Made by a program: the position numbers and the translations under genes. Below are positions 1 to 9,001 of a DNA stretch of 64,000 nt, piece after piece (positions within the stretch are counted from its first letter, which is position 1; each line of letters starts with the position of its first letter). Origin of the DNA: Bin55 sp965203735 (GTDB lineage: Bacteria; Pseudomonadota; Gammaproteobacteria; Pseudomonadales; Azotimanducaceae); contig OZ241909.1 of NCBI GenBank assembly GCA_965203735.1, positions 310,001 through 374,000 on the forward strand, given 5' to 3'. A model generated the notes under the pieces. It made no database searches. It was not told where the DNA came from and worked only from the letters and a program-made list of their open reading frames with translations.

Positions 1-2
1 AT

Positions 3-782
3 CAATACGATAGCGATTTGGACCCGAGGCGCATCCAAGGTCTTATCCAACTCTTGGACTGGTACGAATCTACACGGAAGTTCTCAGGAGCACTTGTTCT
101 TTACGGACCGCTACGCGAGTATGTAGGCGAACACTACCCACCTGCGCATCCATTCGCTCTCGCTGTTAGACGGGGCTATGTACAAGCACTTCGCGAGACT
201 AGGTTCCCCACTCCCGAAACGCGTCTTGCTCCCAGGTTTCGGGTCCAAGTTCCAGGATGGGATCCAAGAGAATTCAGAAGAAGGCCAAGCACATATGAAC
301 GCGGCACGACCGAATTGCAGGACATAGCTCACATTGTGCTCTCCAATCCCATTTCGACCGATGTAGAGCAAGCATCGGCACTCCTAGAGTTGGCGGATTG
401 GCATGTCATGTTCAACAGACCACACAAGGGAATTCAGTACTACGAGGAAGCTTGGGAATTGCTTGAATCAACCCCAGAATTGCTAGCCCAAGCTTTTGAC
501 AAGCCCAATATCATTCATATGTCCGTCACTCGTACGTGGATCAGTCCTCAACGAAGCCTTGAGATTCAGGGTAGGATCGGAACCGTGAAGCTCGCACTTC
601 ATATCAACGACCGGGGAAAGGTTGTCGGCCGAAAGACAATTTCCACTTCGCCCGATCGACGCATGGAGTACCGAGTTCGCGTAATTGCGGAACGTGCAAA
701 GTACAGACCATCATTCAAAAACGGTAAACCTGTGCGTACACGCAACGTACCTTTCGTCTATCACTACGCGTTGTCCCGTTAG
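3..782 (+). CDS. TonB C-terminal-like domain protein, 5' truncated
   Basis: The frame is open to the left edge, so the gene starts outside the window; the TTG at 18 is probably internal. About 259 residues are visible. The first part is helical and holds a TPR-like stretch (ELADWHVMFNRPHKGIQYYEEAWELL). The last 85 residues read like the TonB C-terminal fold: a hydrophobic strand (GTVKLALHIN), a turn with D-RGKVVG, a central helix (RVIAERAKYRP) and a closing strand with GKPVRTRNVPFVYHY. Such domains bind periplasmic partners or TonB boxes. No transmembrane anchor is visible in this part. Exact role unknown. Confidence 0.65.
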   Translation, partial: QYDSDLDPRRIQGLIQLLDWYESTRKFSGALVLYGPLREYVGEHYPPAHPFALAVRRGYVQALRETRFPTPETRLAPRFRVQVPGWDPREFRRRPSTYERGTTELQDIAHIVLSNPISTDVEQASALLELADWHVMFNRPHKGIQYYEEAWELLESTPELLAQAFDKPNIIHMSVTRTWISPQRSLEIQGRIGTVKLALHINDRGKVVGRKTISTSPDRRMEYRVRVIAERAKYRPSFKNGKPVRTRNVPFVYHYALSR

Positions 783-907
783 TCGTTGTACTCGATGCAA
801 GATCCACTATCGCCGAATACAACAGTCTCTCAAGCTCTCCCTGAATGTATTTCGCTCGTATACTTGGGTTAATTGTGTTTTCGACGCTGTCTTCGGAGTT
901 AGCTTCT

Positions 908-1723
908 TTGTTGAGGTTTGACTACTTCCGTTTTCTGATTGCTGGATTGTTCGTCCTGAGCAGCGTTTCTCTGCTGTCAGACGAAGAAAAGAGCGAGATT
1001 GATTGCGATGCACTGCCAGAAAGCAAGCGCGCACTTTGCAAGCTACTCGAACAGTGCAGTTTCATCGACGATGAATCTACGCGGCAAAGATGCTATGAAC
1101 TCGCTCTCAGCGACGATACGGTCGATGAGGAAGGAAATTTGCTTGAAGACCTCGACGACGTTCTCGATTGGCTACAAGATGACTCCGATGCGGTTTCATC
1201 TGACGAAACTGTAAATGAAACGCAATTAGAACTTGAAACCACCGATGAGAGTAACGCCTCCTCGAGCGACGAGGAAACAGAACCGCGCAAGAGACGAGGT
1301 CTCTTTGGTAGATTGGCTGGGGCATTGACTGCGCCAGTACGAGCGGTATTGCCTGGGGGCAGGTCAAATTCAGACCAAACCGATGATTCCGTCGAACAGG
1401 AAACAGAAGAGCCTGAGGGAGACGAGAAAAGAGACAAAACAACCAGATGGGAAGCGACAATTGAGCGCGTGGGACGTGTCGACCGTAACGTGCACCTCAT
1501 TTTGCTGGATGATGGAAAACTCTTTGAGTACATCGCTAACGAAGAATTACGATTTCGAAAGAACGACAAAGTTGAGGTCATTCATGTCCAGACTTGGTTG
1601 ACTGAGAAGTACCGAATCGATGGCAATCGAGGAGCCACACGCGATGCTCTACTGATCCCGTGCCACCGCGAAGATCTAAAGGGCATTATGAAGCGCAAGT
1701 GCGAACTCATGGGATTGGACTGA
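908..1723 (+). CDS. Acidic exported hypothetical protein
   Basis: I do not recognise this protein. The frame is open from an ATG at 845, but that start has no ribosome binding site. A TTG at 908 lies 9 bases after GGAG (895-898) and gives a clean signal peptide (basic start, then FLIAGLFVLSSVSLLS), so I prefer 908 (271 residues). After the signal comes a Cys-containing segment (IDCDALPESKRALCKLLEQC), a long Asp/Glu/Ser-rich linker around residues 80-130 and 160-190, and a C-terminal globular part (about 195-271) with an alternating pattern (HLILLDDGKLFEY) like a small beta-barrel, followed by two more Cys. It lies downstream of the TonB-C-like gene and may share its envelope role. Confidence 0.65.
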   Translation: MLRFDYFRFLIAGLFVLSSVSLLSDEEKSEIDCDALPESKRALCKLLEQCSFIDDESTRQRCYELALSDDTVDEEGNLLEDLDDVLDWLQDDSDAVSSDETVNETQLELETTDESNASSSDEETEPRKRRGLFGRLAGALTAPVRAVLPGGRSNSDQTDDSVEQETEEPEGDEKRDKTTRWEATIERVGRVDRNVHLILLDDGKLFEYIANEELRFRKNDKVEVIHVQTWLTEKYRIDGNRGATRDALLIPCHREDLKGIMKRKCELMGLD

Positions 1724-1858
1724 GCTCCGAGCAACCGTTTTGGCATTGGTTAGATCTTCAAGCTCTAATGAGCTTGTCAACATTGAATCGACTAGTTCGC
1801 AGGGAAATCAAGCCGGACGCAAGCGAACACACTGCGTTGAAAGCACACGGAGATAGTG

Positions 1859-2077
1859 ATGATGAAAGGTATGAAATCGAAGTTTGAGTTCTACTTTAGC
1901 TTCGGGCTGCTCCTTGCTCTAGCGCTGCTAATTCTGGAGGACTTCGATTCTACTTGGGGAAAATTTTGGTTTGCTTTGTTCATTGTGGGTACGACGATTC
2001 TAATTGGCTATGGAATGAGTGCACTGAAGGCAATGCTGTCCCAGAAATCCAATCAAGAATCGAATCGAAATATATAA
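1859..2077 (+). CDS. Small two-helix membrane protein
   Basis: 72 residues with two predicted membrane helices (FEFYFSFGLLLALALLIL and KFWFALFIVGTTILIGYGM) joined by a short acidic loop, and a polar tail ending in SNQESNRNI. GGAG at 1849-1852 is placed for the ATG at 1859 or 1862; a GTG at 1856 is also possible. No family is recognised. The helix pattern and ribosome binding site support a real gene, but its short length keeps confidence moderate. Confidence 0.5.
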   Translation: MMKGMKSKFEFYFSFGLLLALALLILEDFDSTWGKFWFALFIVGTTILIGYGMSALKAMLSQKSNQESNRNI

Positions 2078-2414
2078 GCCAAGTTCTTGCATTGGATGGC
2101 CCCTGTACCAGCTTGTTTTCTTTAATAATCACACCTCTAAGCCCAAATGTCGGTGGTGGCTGGCTCGCTTCAATGAATTGCATTGGATGGTCCAAGTTAC
2201 GCGCAGTTCGATCGACTTGTAGCAATCAATGAGGCTAGCATCAGCGCTCGGCGTCGCATCTCTTTACGTAGCCAGAAAGTTTTCTAATCCGTTCGGTAAT
2301 CTGTTAGGGTAATCATATAGATTCTTCCGCGCAGGGTAATTGATTTAGGATTGCGTGTCGTCCACATTTCCGTGCACGATTTTCAAGCATCCATAGGTGA
2401 AAAGGCAATGCAAT
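2078..2414. other. Intergenic stretch upstream of the short TonB-receptor-like gene
   Basis: About 340 bases with no convincing coding frame. Its final bases (AAAAGGCAATGCAAT before the ATG at 2415) nearly match those in front of the full receptor at 3513. The rest of the two leaders does not resemble each other by eye. No clear terminator or sigma-70 promoter was found. Confidence 0.5.
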
Positions 2415-2876
2415 ATGACTACTAAATTCGAGCAAAAATACACGGTTGTATGGTTGATCGTGATGGCAGTGTTCTCTTGGTCACTTGCATCGGCGTCGCA
2501 AGATGCACATGAAGGCATGGAAGAAGGTTCTGCTGCAAAATCCAAATCGATGAACGATCTCGATACAGACGCGGAACCCTTACCCATCCGGGGAGCACGG
2601 TTGAAGCATACGGCTTCTTACATCAGCTCACCACTAACAGTGGTGAGCGAAAAGGTGGATCGAGAAGCTGGACTTGCCGATGCGGCTAGAGTCTTTCAAG
2701 AGGCAACCCAATACCAAAAGCTCATTACAGTCACTGTGTATGGAGGGTCAGTAGCCGAAAATAAGACTGAACGTACGACTTCCAATAAAATAGCGCCAGC
2801 TCAAGTGATTGACGCAAAACGCGAGCGAGCCTTAGGCAGTTTGGATATGAAGGACGTGTTTCCGCAACTAAATTAA
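2415..2876 (+). CDS. Short secreted protein with duplicated TonB-box/plug-start region
   Basis: The frame opens at 2397, but the ATG at 2415, 9 bases after AAGG, matches the start context of the receptor downstream. The 153-residue product begins with a signal peptide (KYTVVWLIVMAVFSWSLASA) closely like that receptor's. Residues 56-100 (LPIRGARLKHT... VDREAGLADAARVFQ) align with the receptor's TonB box and first plug helix (TVTGSRLKRST... VEREAGLVDTAEILQ). Residues 104-150 (TVTVYGGS... IAPAQVIDAKRERALGSLD) look like a second, more diverged copy. There is no barrel and the frame ends with a normal stop. It is either a decaying duplicate or a retained small TonB-box protein; the intact frame, start and signal favour expression. 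Confidence 0.6.
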   Translation: MTTKFEQKYTVVWLIVMAVFSWSLASASQDAHEGMEEGSAAKSKSMNDLDTDAEPLPIRGARLKHTASYISSPLTVVSEKVDREAGLADAARVFQEATQYQKLITVTVYGGSVAENKTERTTSNKIAPAQVIDAKRERALGSLDMKDVFPQLN

Positions 2877-3512
2877 GCGAGGCCAATCCAAACCCACAAT
2901 GAGTTCAAGGGACGCGTCCACCGCATCCGCGACCACTACTACTAACCAGAATTGAAACGCGCCCGGTTTTCAATTTTGGCTTGTTTGTCGAACGGAATCG
3001 GTCGAGCTCTGGCACTTGTCGGAAGTTCAGCGTCAATTCCTGGTTTGTAGTTTGAACTAGTGGTGTACAGGAAACACTGCTGTACCTAGACTTCTCAGGC
3101 TTGCTTGCACTCGCCATCTCTACCGTAAGCAAATTAGAAACTTCATAGAGTCTCCAAGCTTTCCGGTCGATTGGGGAGCGTTTTCCAGACGAGAATGTTC
3201 ATCGTGTTCTAGTTGGTGCGCATCCCTGCAATGTTCATCCATTTTATTAGTCACTCCCTACGCTGCGACACCGTCCAATTCGGTGCTGAATATGGGAAAC
3301 TGCTACCTCTCGAATTGTGAATTGCATGACTCTGACATTGTGCAATTGTTGCTGCTTATACCGCATCGAAACCGCTTCCTTTATCTCTATAAATCTGCTA
3401 AAGTACGCATAAGGAACTCACGTGTGCAGGGGAGTTGAGCCTGCGGTTGAGAGCGTTCCGCTTCGCCCTGCTTACTGCGTTCAAAGTTACATACAAGAAG
3501 AGGCAATGCAAT
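2877..3512. other. Long intergenic region before the TonB-dependent receptor
   Basis: About 636 bases between the short plug-like gene and the receptor. A minus-strand frame (2905-3132) has no recognisable protein features. I found no remaining barrel-coding sequence. The last 200 bases, including an AT-rich part near 3380-3405, probably contain the receptor promoter, but no -35/-10 pair is clear enough to place. Confidence 0.45.
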
Positions 3513-6500
3513 ATGTCTAGAAGATTCCAACACAAGACCACCTTAGTGTGGTTGCTCACGTTGCTCGTTCTTTCGTGGTCGCTAGCGTCGTGGGCTCAGG
3601 AAACCGATGAAGAAGACGAAGACGAAGCTTCTGAGGAAGAGTCCGAATCAGCGGCCGCCGATGAAGACAACATGGAAACCTTAACGGTTACGGGATCTAG
3701 GTTGAAGCGTTCGACGTACGACAACATCTCTCCATTACAGATCATTGACGCGGAAGTCGAGAGAGAAGCTGGTCTCGTGGACACGGCGGAGATCCTCCAA
3801 AAGTCCACGCAAGCCAGTGGGATTCAAATCGATCTTACTTTCACGGGTTATGTCTTGGACAACGGACCGGCTGCATCGACAATTAACCTTCGCGGCCTTG
3901 AACCAGATCGCTCCTTAGTACTTATTAACGGACGTCGCTTGGCTCCAGCTGGTGTCGAAGGCGCCCCCAGTAGTCCTGACCTTAACCTAGTTCCAGGCGT
4001 CCTTGTGCAACAGTATGAGCTATTGCTGGACGGAGCTTCTTCCGTCTACGGTTCCGACGCAATAGCAGGCGTTGCGAACGTCATCCTTAGGAAGGATTTT
4101 GACGGACTTGAAATTGATCTGTTCGCAGACCGCGATCAGTACGCCGGCACATCCGGCAGAAACATAGCGTTGACGTGGGGGAAGAACTACGACCGTGGAT
4201 TTGTGGGAATGGGAGCAAGCTACAACTATAGCGACGAAGTGACAGCCGGGCAAGCACCCCATACATCCGGATGTTCAAGCGATGCTGAAATAACCACGGA
4301 TGGTGAGGTCAGATCTAAGAGTCTGTGGTTTGAATATTGGTACGGAATGGAATGGGACAATTGTGGCTATTCGGGATTGCATGGTGGATGGGTGACTCGA
4401 GTTCCATATGCAGGACTCGTTTTCTCAACACCAGGAGAGTCTAACGGAGGATGGAATGACTTTTCCATGTCTCGGTATTTTCTCGGAGGAGAATGGTTTT
4501 GGACTGACGAGGACAACGACGGCTTCAACGATGTTTCGTGGCGTCCCTACATCCGAGACGTGAACGAGCAATACCGTACTCTGTACCCACAGTTTCGTCG
4601 CGTGAACTTCATGTCTTATGGAGAATATACGTTTGAAGGCGAATCCAACATTACTCCTTTCTATGAGTTCATTTACGGCAAGAGATCCACTGTTCACAAT
4701 GGCGGTGGCTATCAACTGTTTCCAGTGGTCAATGCCAACAGTCCCTATAACATTTGCAATCCAAACAGTTCGATCGGTGTTGATTGTGGCTTGGCGTACA
4801 ACGAGTTTATTTCTCAGCCATCCTTGCGAGCAGCTGTCTTCGAAACATTTGGTTGCGATCCAGGACCAGGAGGAACATGTGATCGTACAGTGCCTCCGCT
4901 CGGACCATGGCCTGTACAACCAGTGGTTGTCATTGAAGGCGACCGAAACATCTCGCATGTCGACGTTGCGCAGTGGAGATACGTGGGAGGGGTTCGCTTC
5001 GACGTCCCATTCCTTAATGCTCGCGCACGGGGCGATTGGACAGGCGAAGCCTACGTGTCTTACTCCGATTCCTCGGGGGTCTCCCATCGAGAAGGAATTT
5101 TGGACGACCGACTTCAACTGGGCCTTGGCAATTATTCCTTTGCCGGCATCCCATGTATAGATGATTTCGGCATTGTGAGCGATCCCAACGATTTTGCCGG
5201 ATGCGTACCAGTGAATCTGTTTGCGCCCAGCGTTCTATCCCCTGACCAACAAGGTCATTTCGCGACTCAACAGGAGCGAGACTACTTGTTCGGAACCCGA
5301 GAGTTCGATACGCATATCGAGCAAACAATCTTCTCCGTTTTCTTTACCGGGACTGTTTTTGACCTGCAAGGTGGTGCGGTGTCCACTGGAATAGGCTACG
5401 AAAAGCGCTATGACAGTATCGATTCGATTCCCAACGACGTTGCTTCAGAAGGCAAGTTTTTTGGATTCTCCGCCGACCAAGGCGCTGAAGGAGAAAAGTC
5501 CATCAGTGAATGGTTCGGCGAGATTGAACTGCCGCTCATCGGCAACATGGACTTTGCAGACGAATTGACGGTAAACCTCTCGGCGCGGCATTCCGACGAC
5601 GAATTTGCTGGTACTGCTTGGACCTGGTCAGGCAAATTGGCATATCGTCCTTTTTCGTCTCTGCTTCTTCGCGCAACTAAGGGCACATCGTTCCGTGGCC
5701 CCAACTTGAGAAATCTATTCCTCAAGGCACAAACTGGATTTCGCTCCGTCTTTGATCCATGCGTGATACCCAATCAGGCAATCGATCCCATTTCCGGTGA
5801 ATACGTCCCAGATAACGACACTCGTGAAGACCACGTTCTCCAGAACTGTCTCAACAATGGCGCGGACCCTTACGTCATAACAGACTTTGCCGTTTATAGC
5901 GTAGAGGTTGCCTCTGGTGGTTCGTTAGACCTGATCCCCGAAACCTCGGTTTCGGAAACTTGGGGCTTTAGTTTCGAACAGCCATTTACGAATGCGTTTG
6001 CTCTTGCAATGGGCGCAAATGTTTACAAGGTCGAGGTGGACGACACGATGATCGAACCTGTAGCTAGCTTCATTGTCAATGATTGTTACTACACGGCAAC
6101 CCTCAACAGTCCCTTCTGTCAGCGAATTACCCGGTCGACGGACGCTCAGAATCCGATAATGACTTATATCCATGAAGGATTCATCAATCGCGACAATGAA
6201 ACGGTTCGAGGAATCGATTTCAATGTGAGATTCACAGACACCTACACGATGTTTGATCGTCCCATTCTGTTCTCGGCAGACTACATCGGGCACAAGCTAC
6301 TAGAACGTTCATCTATCACGATAACGGAGATTGAGGAACGACGAGAGAGAGTGTCTGAATGGGGATATCACAGATACCGACATCGGCTTGTCTTTTCTGC
6401 TACTTTCAATCAAATGCGTGTAGCGTTAAGTACTCGTGTCTTGGGCCGGCAGGACCAACACGACGCTTTTGAAGATGCGTGGGGTTCCGTCCCGAACAGG

Positions 6501-6779
6501 ACTGGTGATACTTGCTTAGGTCCCGAAGAAGGCGACGTTCTGTGCCGAGATATCGGTGCCTCGCGGAGTTTCTACTTCAACCATACCGTCTCATTCTCCA
6601 TGGCGCGTGAGTCATACCAGTTCTCTGCTGGAGTAAGAAACCTTACTGACGTTGAACCGCCATTTGTGGATGAGTCTGAAGTCTTTGCATGGAGCAATAC
6701 ACCTCTAGGTGCTAGCTACGATCTCATGGGACGTGCGGTATATGCAAGTTTCTCGTATCGTCTAGGGGGTGGACTCTAG
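3513..6779 (+). CDS. TonB-dependent outer membrane receptor
   Basis: 1088 residues from the ATG at 3513, which sits 9 bases after AGAAGAGG; the frame extends upstream but that start would bury the signal peptide. A signal peptide (LVWLLTLLVLSWSLASWA) is followed by a strongly acidic linker (about 30-55), a TonB box (ETLTVTGSR, near 55-63) and a plug domain (INLRGLEPDRSLVLINGRRLAP; DGASSVYGSDAIAGVANVIL). The rest is a 22-strand-type barrel with long Cys-containing outer loops and a closing aromatic segment (VYASFSYRLGGGL). It imports a ligand across the outer membrane using TonB-ExbBD energy. The exported S9 peptidase directly downstream suggests a peptide-like substrate; that is inference. 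Confidence 0.93.
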   Translation: MSRRFQHKTTLVWLLTLLVLSWSLASWAQETDEEDEDEASEEESESAAADEDNMETLTVTGSRLKRSTYDNISPLQIIDAEVEREAGLVDTAEILQKSTQASGIQIDLTFTGYVLDNGPAASTINLRGLEPDRSLVLINGRRLAPAGVEGAPSSPDLNLVPGVLVQQYELLLDGASSVYGSDAIAGVANVILRKDFDGLEIDLFADRDQYAGTSGRNIALTWGKNYDRGFVGMGASYNYSDEVTAGQAPHTSGCSSDAEITTDGEVRSKSLWFEYWYGMEWDNCGYSGLHGGWVTRVPYAGLVFSTPGESNGGWNDFSMSRYFLGGEWFWTDEDNDGFNDVSWRPYIRDVNEQYRTLYPQFRRVNFMSYGEYTFEGESNITPFYEFIYGKRSTVHNGGGYQLFPVVNANSPYNICNPNSSIGVDCGLAYNEFISQPSLRAAVFETFGCDPGPGGTCDRTVPPLGPWPVQPVVVIEGDRNISHVDVAQWRYVGGVRFDVPFLNARARGDWTGEAYVSYSDSSGVSHREGILDDRLQLGLGNYSFAGIPCIDDFGIVSDPNDFAGCVPVNLFAPSVLSPDQQGHFATQQERDYLFGTREFDTHIEQTIFSVFFTGTVFDLQGGAVSTGIGYEKRYDSIDSIPNDVASEGKFFGFSADQGAEGEKSISEWFGEIELPLIGNMDFADELTVNLSARHSDDEFAGTAWTWSGKLAYRPFSSLLLRATKGTSFRGPNLRNLFLKAQTGFRSVFDPCVIPNQAIDPISGEYVPDNDTREDHVLQNCLNNGADPYVITDFAVYSVEVASGGSLDLIPETSVSETWGFSFEQPFTNAFALAMGANVYKVEVDDTMIEPVASFIVNDCYYTATLNSPFCQRITRSTDAQNPIMTYIHEGFINRDNETVRGIDFNVRFTDTYTMFDRPILFSADYIGHKLLERSSITITEIEERRERVSEWGYHRYRHRLVFSATFNQMRVALSTRVLGRQDQHDAFEDAWGSVPNRTGDTCLGPEEGDVLCRDIGASRSFYFNHTVSFSMARESYQFSAGVRNLTDVEPPFVDESEVFAWSNTPLGASYDLMGRAVYASFSYRLGGGL

Positions 6780-6808
6780 GTCGACTTCGATGAACTAGTA
6801 CCAAAACT

Positions 6809-6850
6809 GCGGAACCGCTACGAAACAGTGGCGGTTCCGCTTCTTGTTGT
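6809..6850 (+). terminator. Hairpin terminator after the TonB-dependent receptor
   Basis: Perfect 10-bp stem (GCGGAACCGC at 6809-6818, GCGGTTCCGC at 6831-6840), a 12-base loop, then a T-rich run (TTCTTGTTGT). It lies between the receptor stop and the peptidase start, so it could end or attenuate receptor transcription before the peptidase. Confidence 0.75.
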
Positions 6851-6873
6851 AGCGAATAATCAGTGAACACATC

Positions 6874-8856
6874 ATGAGAAACGTTGCGCTAAAGTATGTC
6901 TTGGGTTCCTCAATTGCTTGGTTGGCGTGTGCCGCTATTTGCGCAGATGACGCTACGCCAGAACCCTATCCTCCTGATGTGTGGGCAGCGAATCCCAGCA
7001 TACGATCCGTACGGGTTTCTCCGGACGGCAAGTATCTCAGCATGATCCGCTTCGAGGACCCAAAGGTTCTCTCGGGTCCCGCTATCCATATCTACGACAT
7101 CACGGAGCCCGATGGTATGACGCTGGTCCACCGCCAGACGTCAGCGCCTATGGATATACAGGCGTACTCTTGGGTTAGCAATACAACTTTCTTGATGAAT
7201 CTTCGCCAACAAGTGCGTCGTCAAACTCAGGGCTTCAATCGCGGAGTGTTTGAGTTCAAACTCGTCTTGGTGAATGTAGAGGACAAAACACAAAAGGCTT
7301 TTGGATCCGAATCAGGAGGGGTGGTTCACGTTCTACCAGAGAAACCGACCAAAGTCATGACGGCAATCCAAGAAGGAGCAGCGGCGAGCGGTAGATTGGC
7401 TACCGCTTACCGACCCACAGCGTACTACGAGCTCGATCTCGAAACGGGAAGCAAGAGTCTAGTAATTCGCGCGAAGATGTCACAGTACTCGATCGCTTTT
7501 GACCGCCTTGGAAACCCAGTCCGAGCAACCGGACAAGACTCAAATTCGCAAGAAATTGTCTTCTATTATCGACCTGAAGGTACCTCCGACTGGAAGGAAT
7601 ACTACCGATTGGGTTTCGACTCCTTTGAACAGTTTAGTCCAGTAGGCACTGACCCTGCAGCTCCAAACCACGTGTTCGTAATAGCGACCAATGGTCAAGA
7701 CAAAGCAGGTTTTTGGTCGTATGACATGGAGAATAAGAAGTTTGGAGAGCTTATCTATCGTCGTCCGGACGTTGATGCTCTGTCTCCCATCTACCACTCC
7801 AATACCTGGAAACACATGGGCGAGGTTACGGGAATTCAGTACTTCACCGACCGTCGCCACAGAGAATTCCTCGACGAGCGAGAAGGAGGAATAGACGCTC
7901 AATTAAACAACATCATCCCCAATGCTGGATCAGTCGATATCATCAGTCAGTCCGTAGATGGCAACGCAATGGTGATCTACAACACCAGTCCCCGCGATCC
8001 CGGGACTTATTTCTTGCTTGCCGGTGGAAAACTTACGGTCTTGGGTAGCATCGCGCCAGACATTGACAGCAAGAGACTTGCAGATGTCAAGTACATCAAG
8101 TACAAGTCTGAAGACGACTTGGAAATCGCTGGCTACGTAACCATTCCGAACGGAGAGCCTCCTTTTCCGCTTGTTGTTTTCCCACACGGCGGACCCCACG
8201 TAACCGAAACCATTACCTACGATCCATGGGCTCAAATGCTGGCAAACCATGGTTACCTCGTACTTCAACCTCAATATCGCGGATCGCATAACTATGGCAC
8301 CAAGTTCTACAAAGCTAGTTTCACTCCGAAAAGCCAAGCGGGAAGAGGTATGCAAGCGGACAAGGACGCTGGTGCGCTGTACCTGGTTGAGGAAGGATTG
8401 GCCGATCCTGACCGCATGGCCATGGCCGGCTGGTCCTACGGAGGATACGCCTCCTTGGTGGCGGCAACTCGAGATCCACAGATCTATCAGTGCGTAGTCG
8501 CAGGTGCTGCAGTTGCTGACCCAGTGATGCAACTGAACAACTATCGATACCAACTTTCCGGGGCCCAGGAAGATGAGCAAATGGGCACTTGGCTGGAGGC
8601 AGTTTCTCCTACAGACGAAGCGGAAAAGGTCAACGTACCAATGTTGCTGATCCACGGCGACGCTGATGCGCGTGTTTCGTTGGATCACGTGACTCGCTAC
8701 CGTCGTGAATTGGACAAATGGGAGAAGCCGTACGAATACATCGAACTACCAGGCGCAGCTCACTTCTTTTCAACCTTGAACTACAAGCATCGCGAAGACT
8801 TTTACACTGCGATGCTACGATTCTTGAAAGAAGATTGCGGTCCAGACGGACTATAA
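6874..8856 (+). CDS. Exported S9-family (prolyl oligopeptidase type) serine peptidase
   Basis: 660 residues with a signal peptide (GSSIAWLACAAICA). Residues about 35-390 form the beta-propeller-like N-terminal part and about 400-660 the alpha/beta-hydrolase domain. The catalytic triad is visible: Ser521 in GWSYGGYASL, Asp598 in HGDADARV and His630 in GAAHFF; the HGGPH motif near residue 435 fits the oxyanion region. Family members cleave short peptides, as dipeptidyl or acylaminoacyl peptidases. It follows a large TonB-dependent receptor, a common pairing that suggests periplasmic trimming of imported peptides. Specificity cannot be read from the sequence. Confidence 0.92.
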   Translation: MRNVALKYVLGSSIAWLACAAICADDATPEPYPPDVWAANPSIRSVRVSPDGKYLSMIRFEDPKVLSGPAIHIYDITEPDGMTLVHRQTSAPMDIQAYSWVSNTTFLMNLRQQVRRQTQGFNRGVFEFKLVLVNVEDKTQKAFGSESGGVVHVLPEKPTKVMTAIQEGAAASGRLATAYRPTAYYELDLETGSKSLVIRAKMSQYSIAFDRLGNPVRATGQDSNSQEIVFYYRPEGTSDWKEYYRLGFDSFEQFSPVGTDPAAPNHVFVIATNGQDKAGFWSYDMENKKFGELIYRRPDVDALSPIYHSNTWKHMGEVTGIQYFTDRRHREFLDEREGGIDAQLNNIIPNAGSVDIISQSVDGNAMVIYNTSPRDPGTYFLLAGGKLTVLGSIAPDIDSKRLADVKYIKYKSEDDLEIAGYVTIPNGEPPFPLVVFPHGGPHVTETITYDPWAQMLANHGYLVLQPQYRGSHNYGTKFYKASFTPKSQAGRGMQADKDAGALYLVEEGLADPDRMAMAGWSYGGYASLVAATRDPQIYQCVVAGAAVADPVMQLNNYRYQLSGAQEDEQMGTWLEAVSPTDEAEKVNVPMLLIHGDADARVSLDHVTRYRRELDKWEKPYEYIELPGAAHFFSTLNYKHREDFYTAMLRFLKEDCGPDGL

Positions 8857-8942
8857 AGAATGTCCAGTAGACGTCAACAGCCTAGAGTCAGTTTGAACTC
8901 GAAGTGACAGAAGTCGGGACAACCTGCGACACACTTAGACAC

Positions 8943-8984
8943 AAAAAAAGCGGGCGCGTCCGTGAGACGTCGCCCGCTTTTTCT
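8943..8984. terminator. Bidirectional terminator between S9 peptidase and Hsp20
   Basis: Arms AAAAAGCGGGCG (8945-8956) and CGCCCGCTTTTT (8971-8982) form a 12-bp stem with a 14-base loop. The A-run and T-run on its two sides let it act in both directions, for the plus-strand peptidase and the minus-strand heat-shock gene, which converge here. Confidence 0.9.
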
Positions 8985-9001
8985 TGCTTGCAGCTTGTAA
9001 T

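Noticed and set aside
2905..3132. Minus-strand frame of 75 residues between the short plug-like gene and the receptor
   Set aside because: No ribosome binding site, no family resemblance, odd composition; not supported as a gene.
4425..5117. Long minus-strand frame inside the TonB receptor (230 residues)
   Set aside because: It lies wholly antisense to a well-supported gene and has no recognisable motif.
7930..8688. Minus-strand frame of 252 residues inside the S9 peptidase
   Set aside because: Antisense shadow of the catalytic domain; no domain features or ribosome binding site.
8680..8695. Other CACGTG-centred sites (for example near 8686, 7668, 23002, 26816) as parS
   Set aside because: None has the flanking TGTT/AACA arms; they are chance CACGTG hexamers, mostly in coding DNA.
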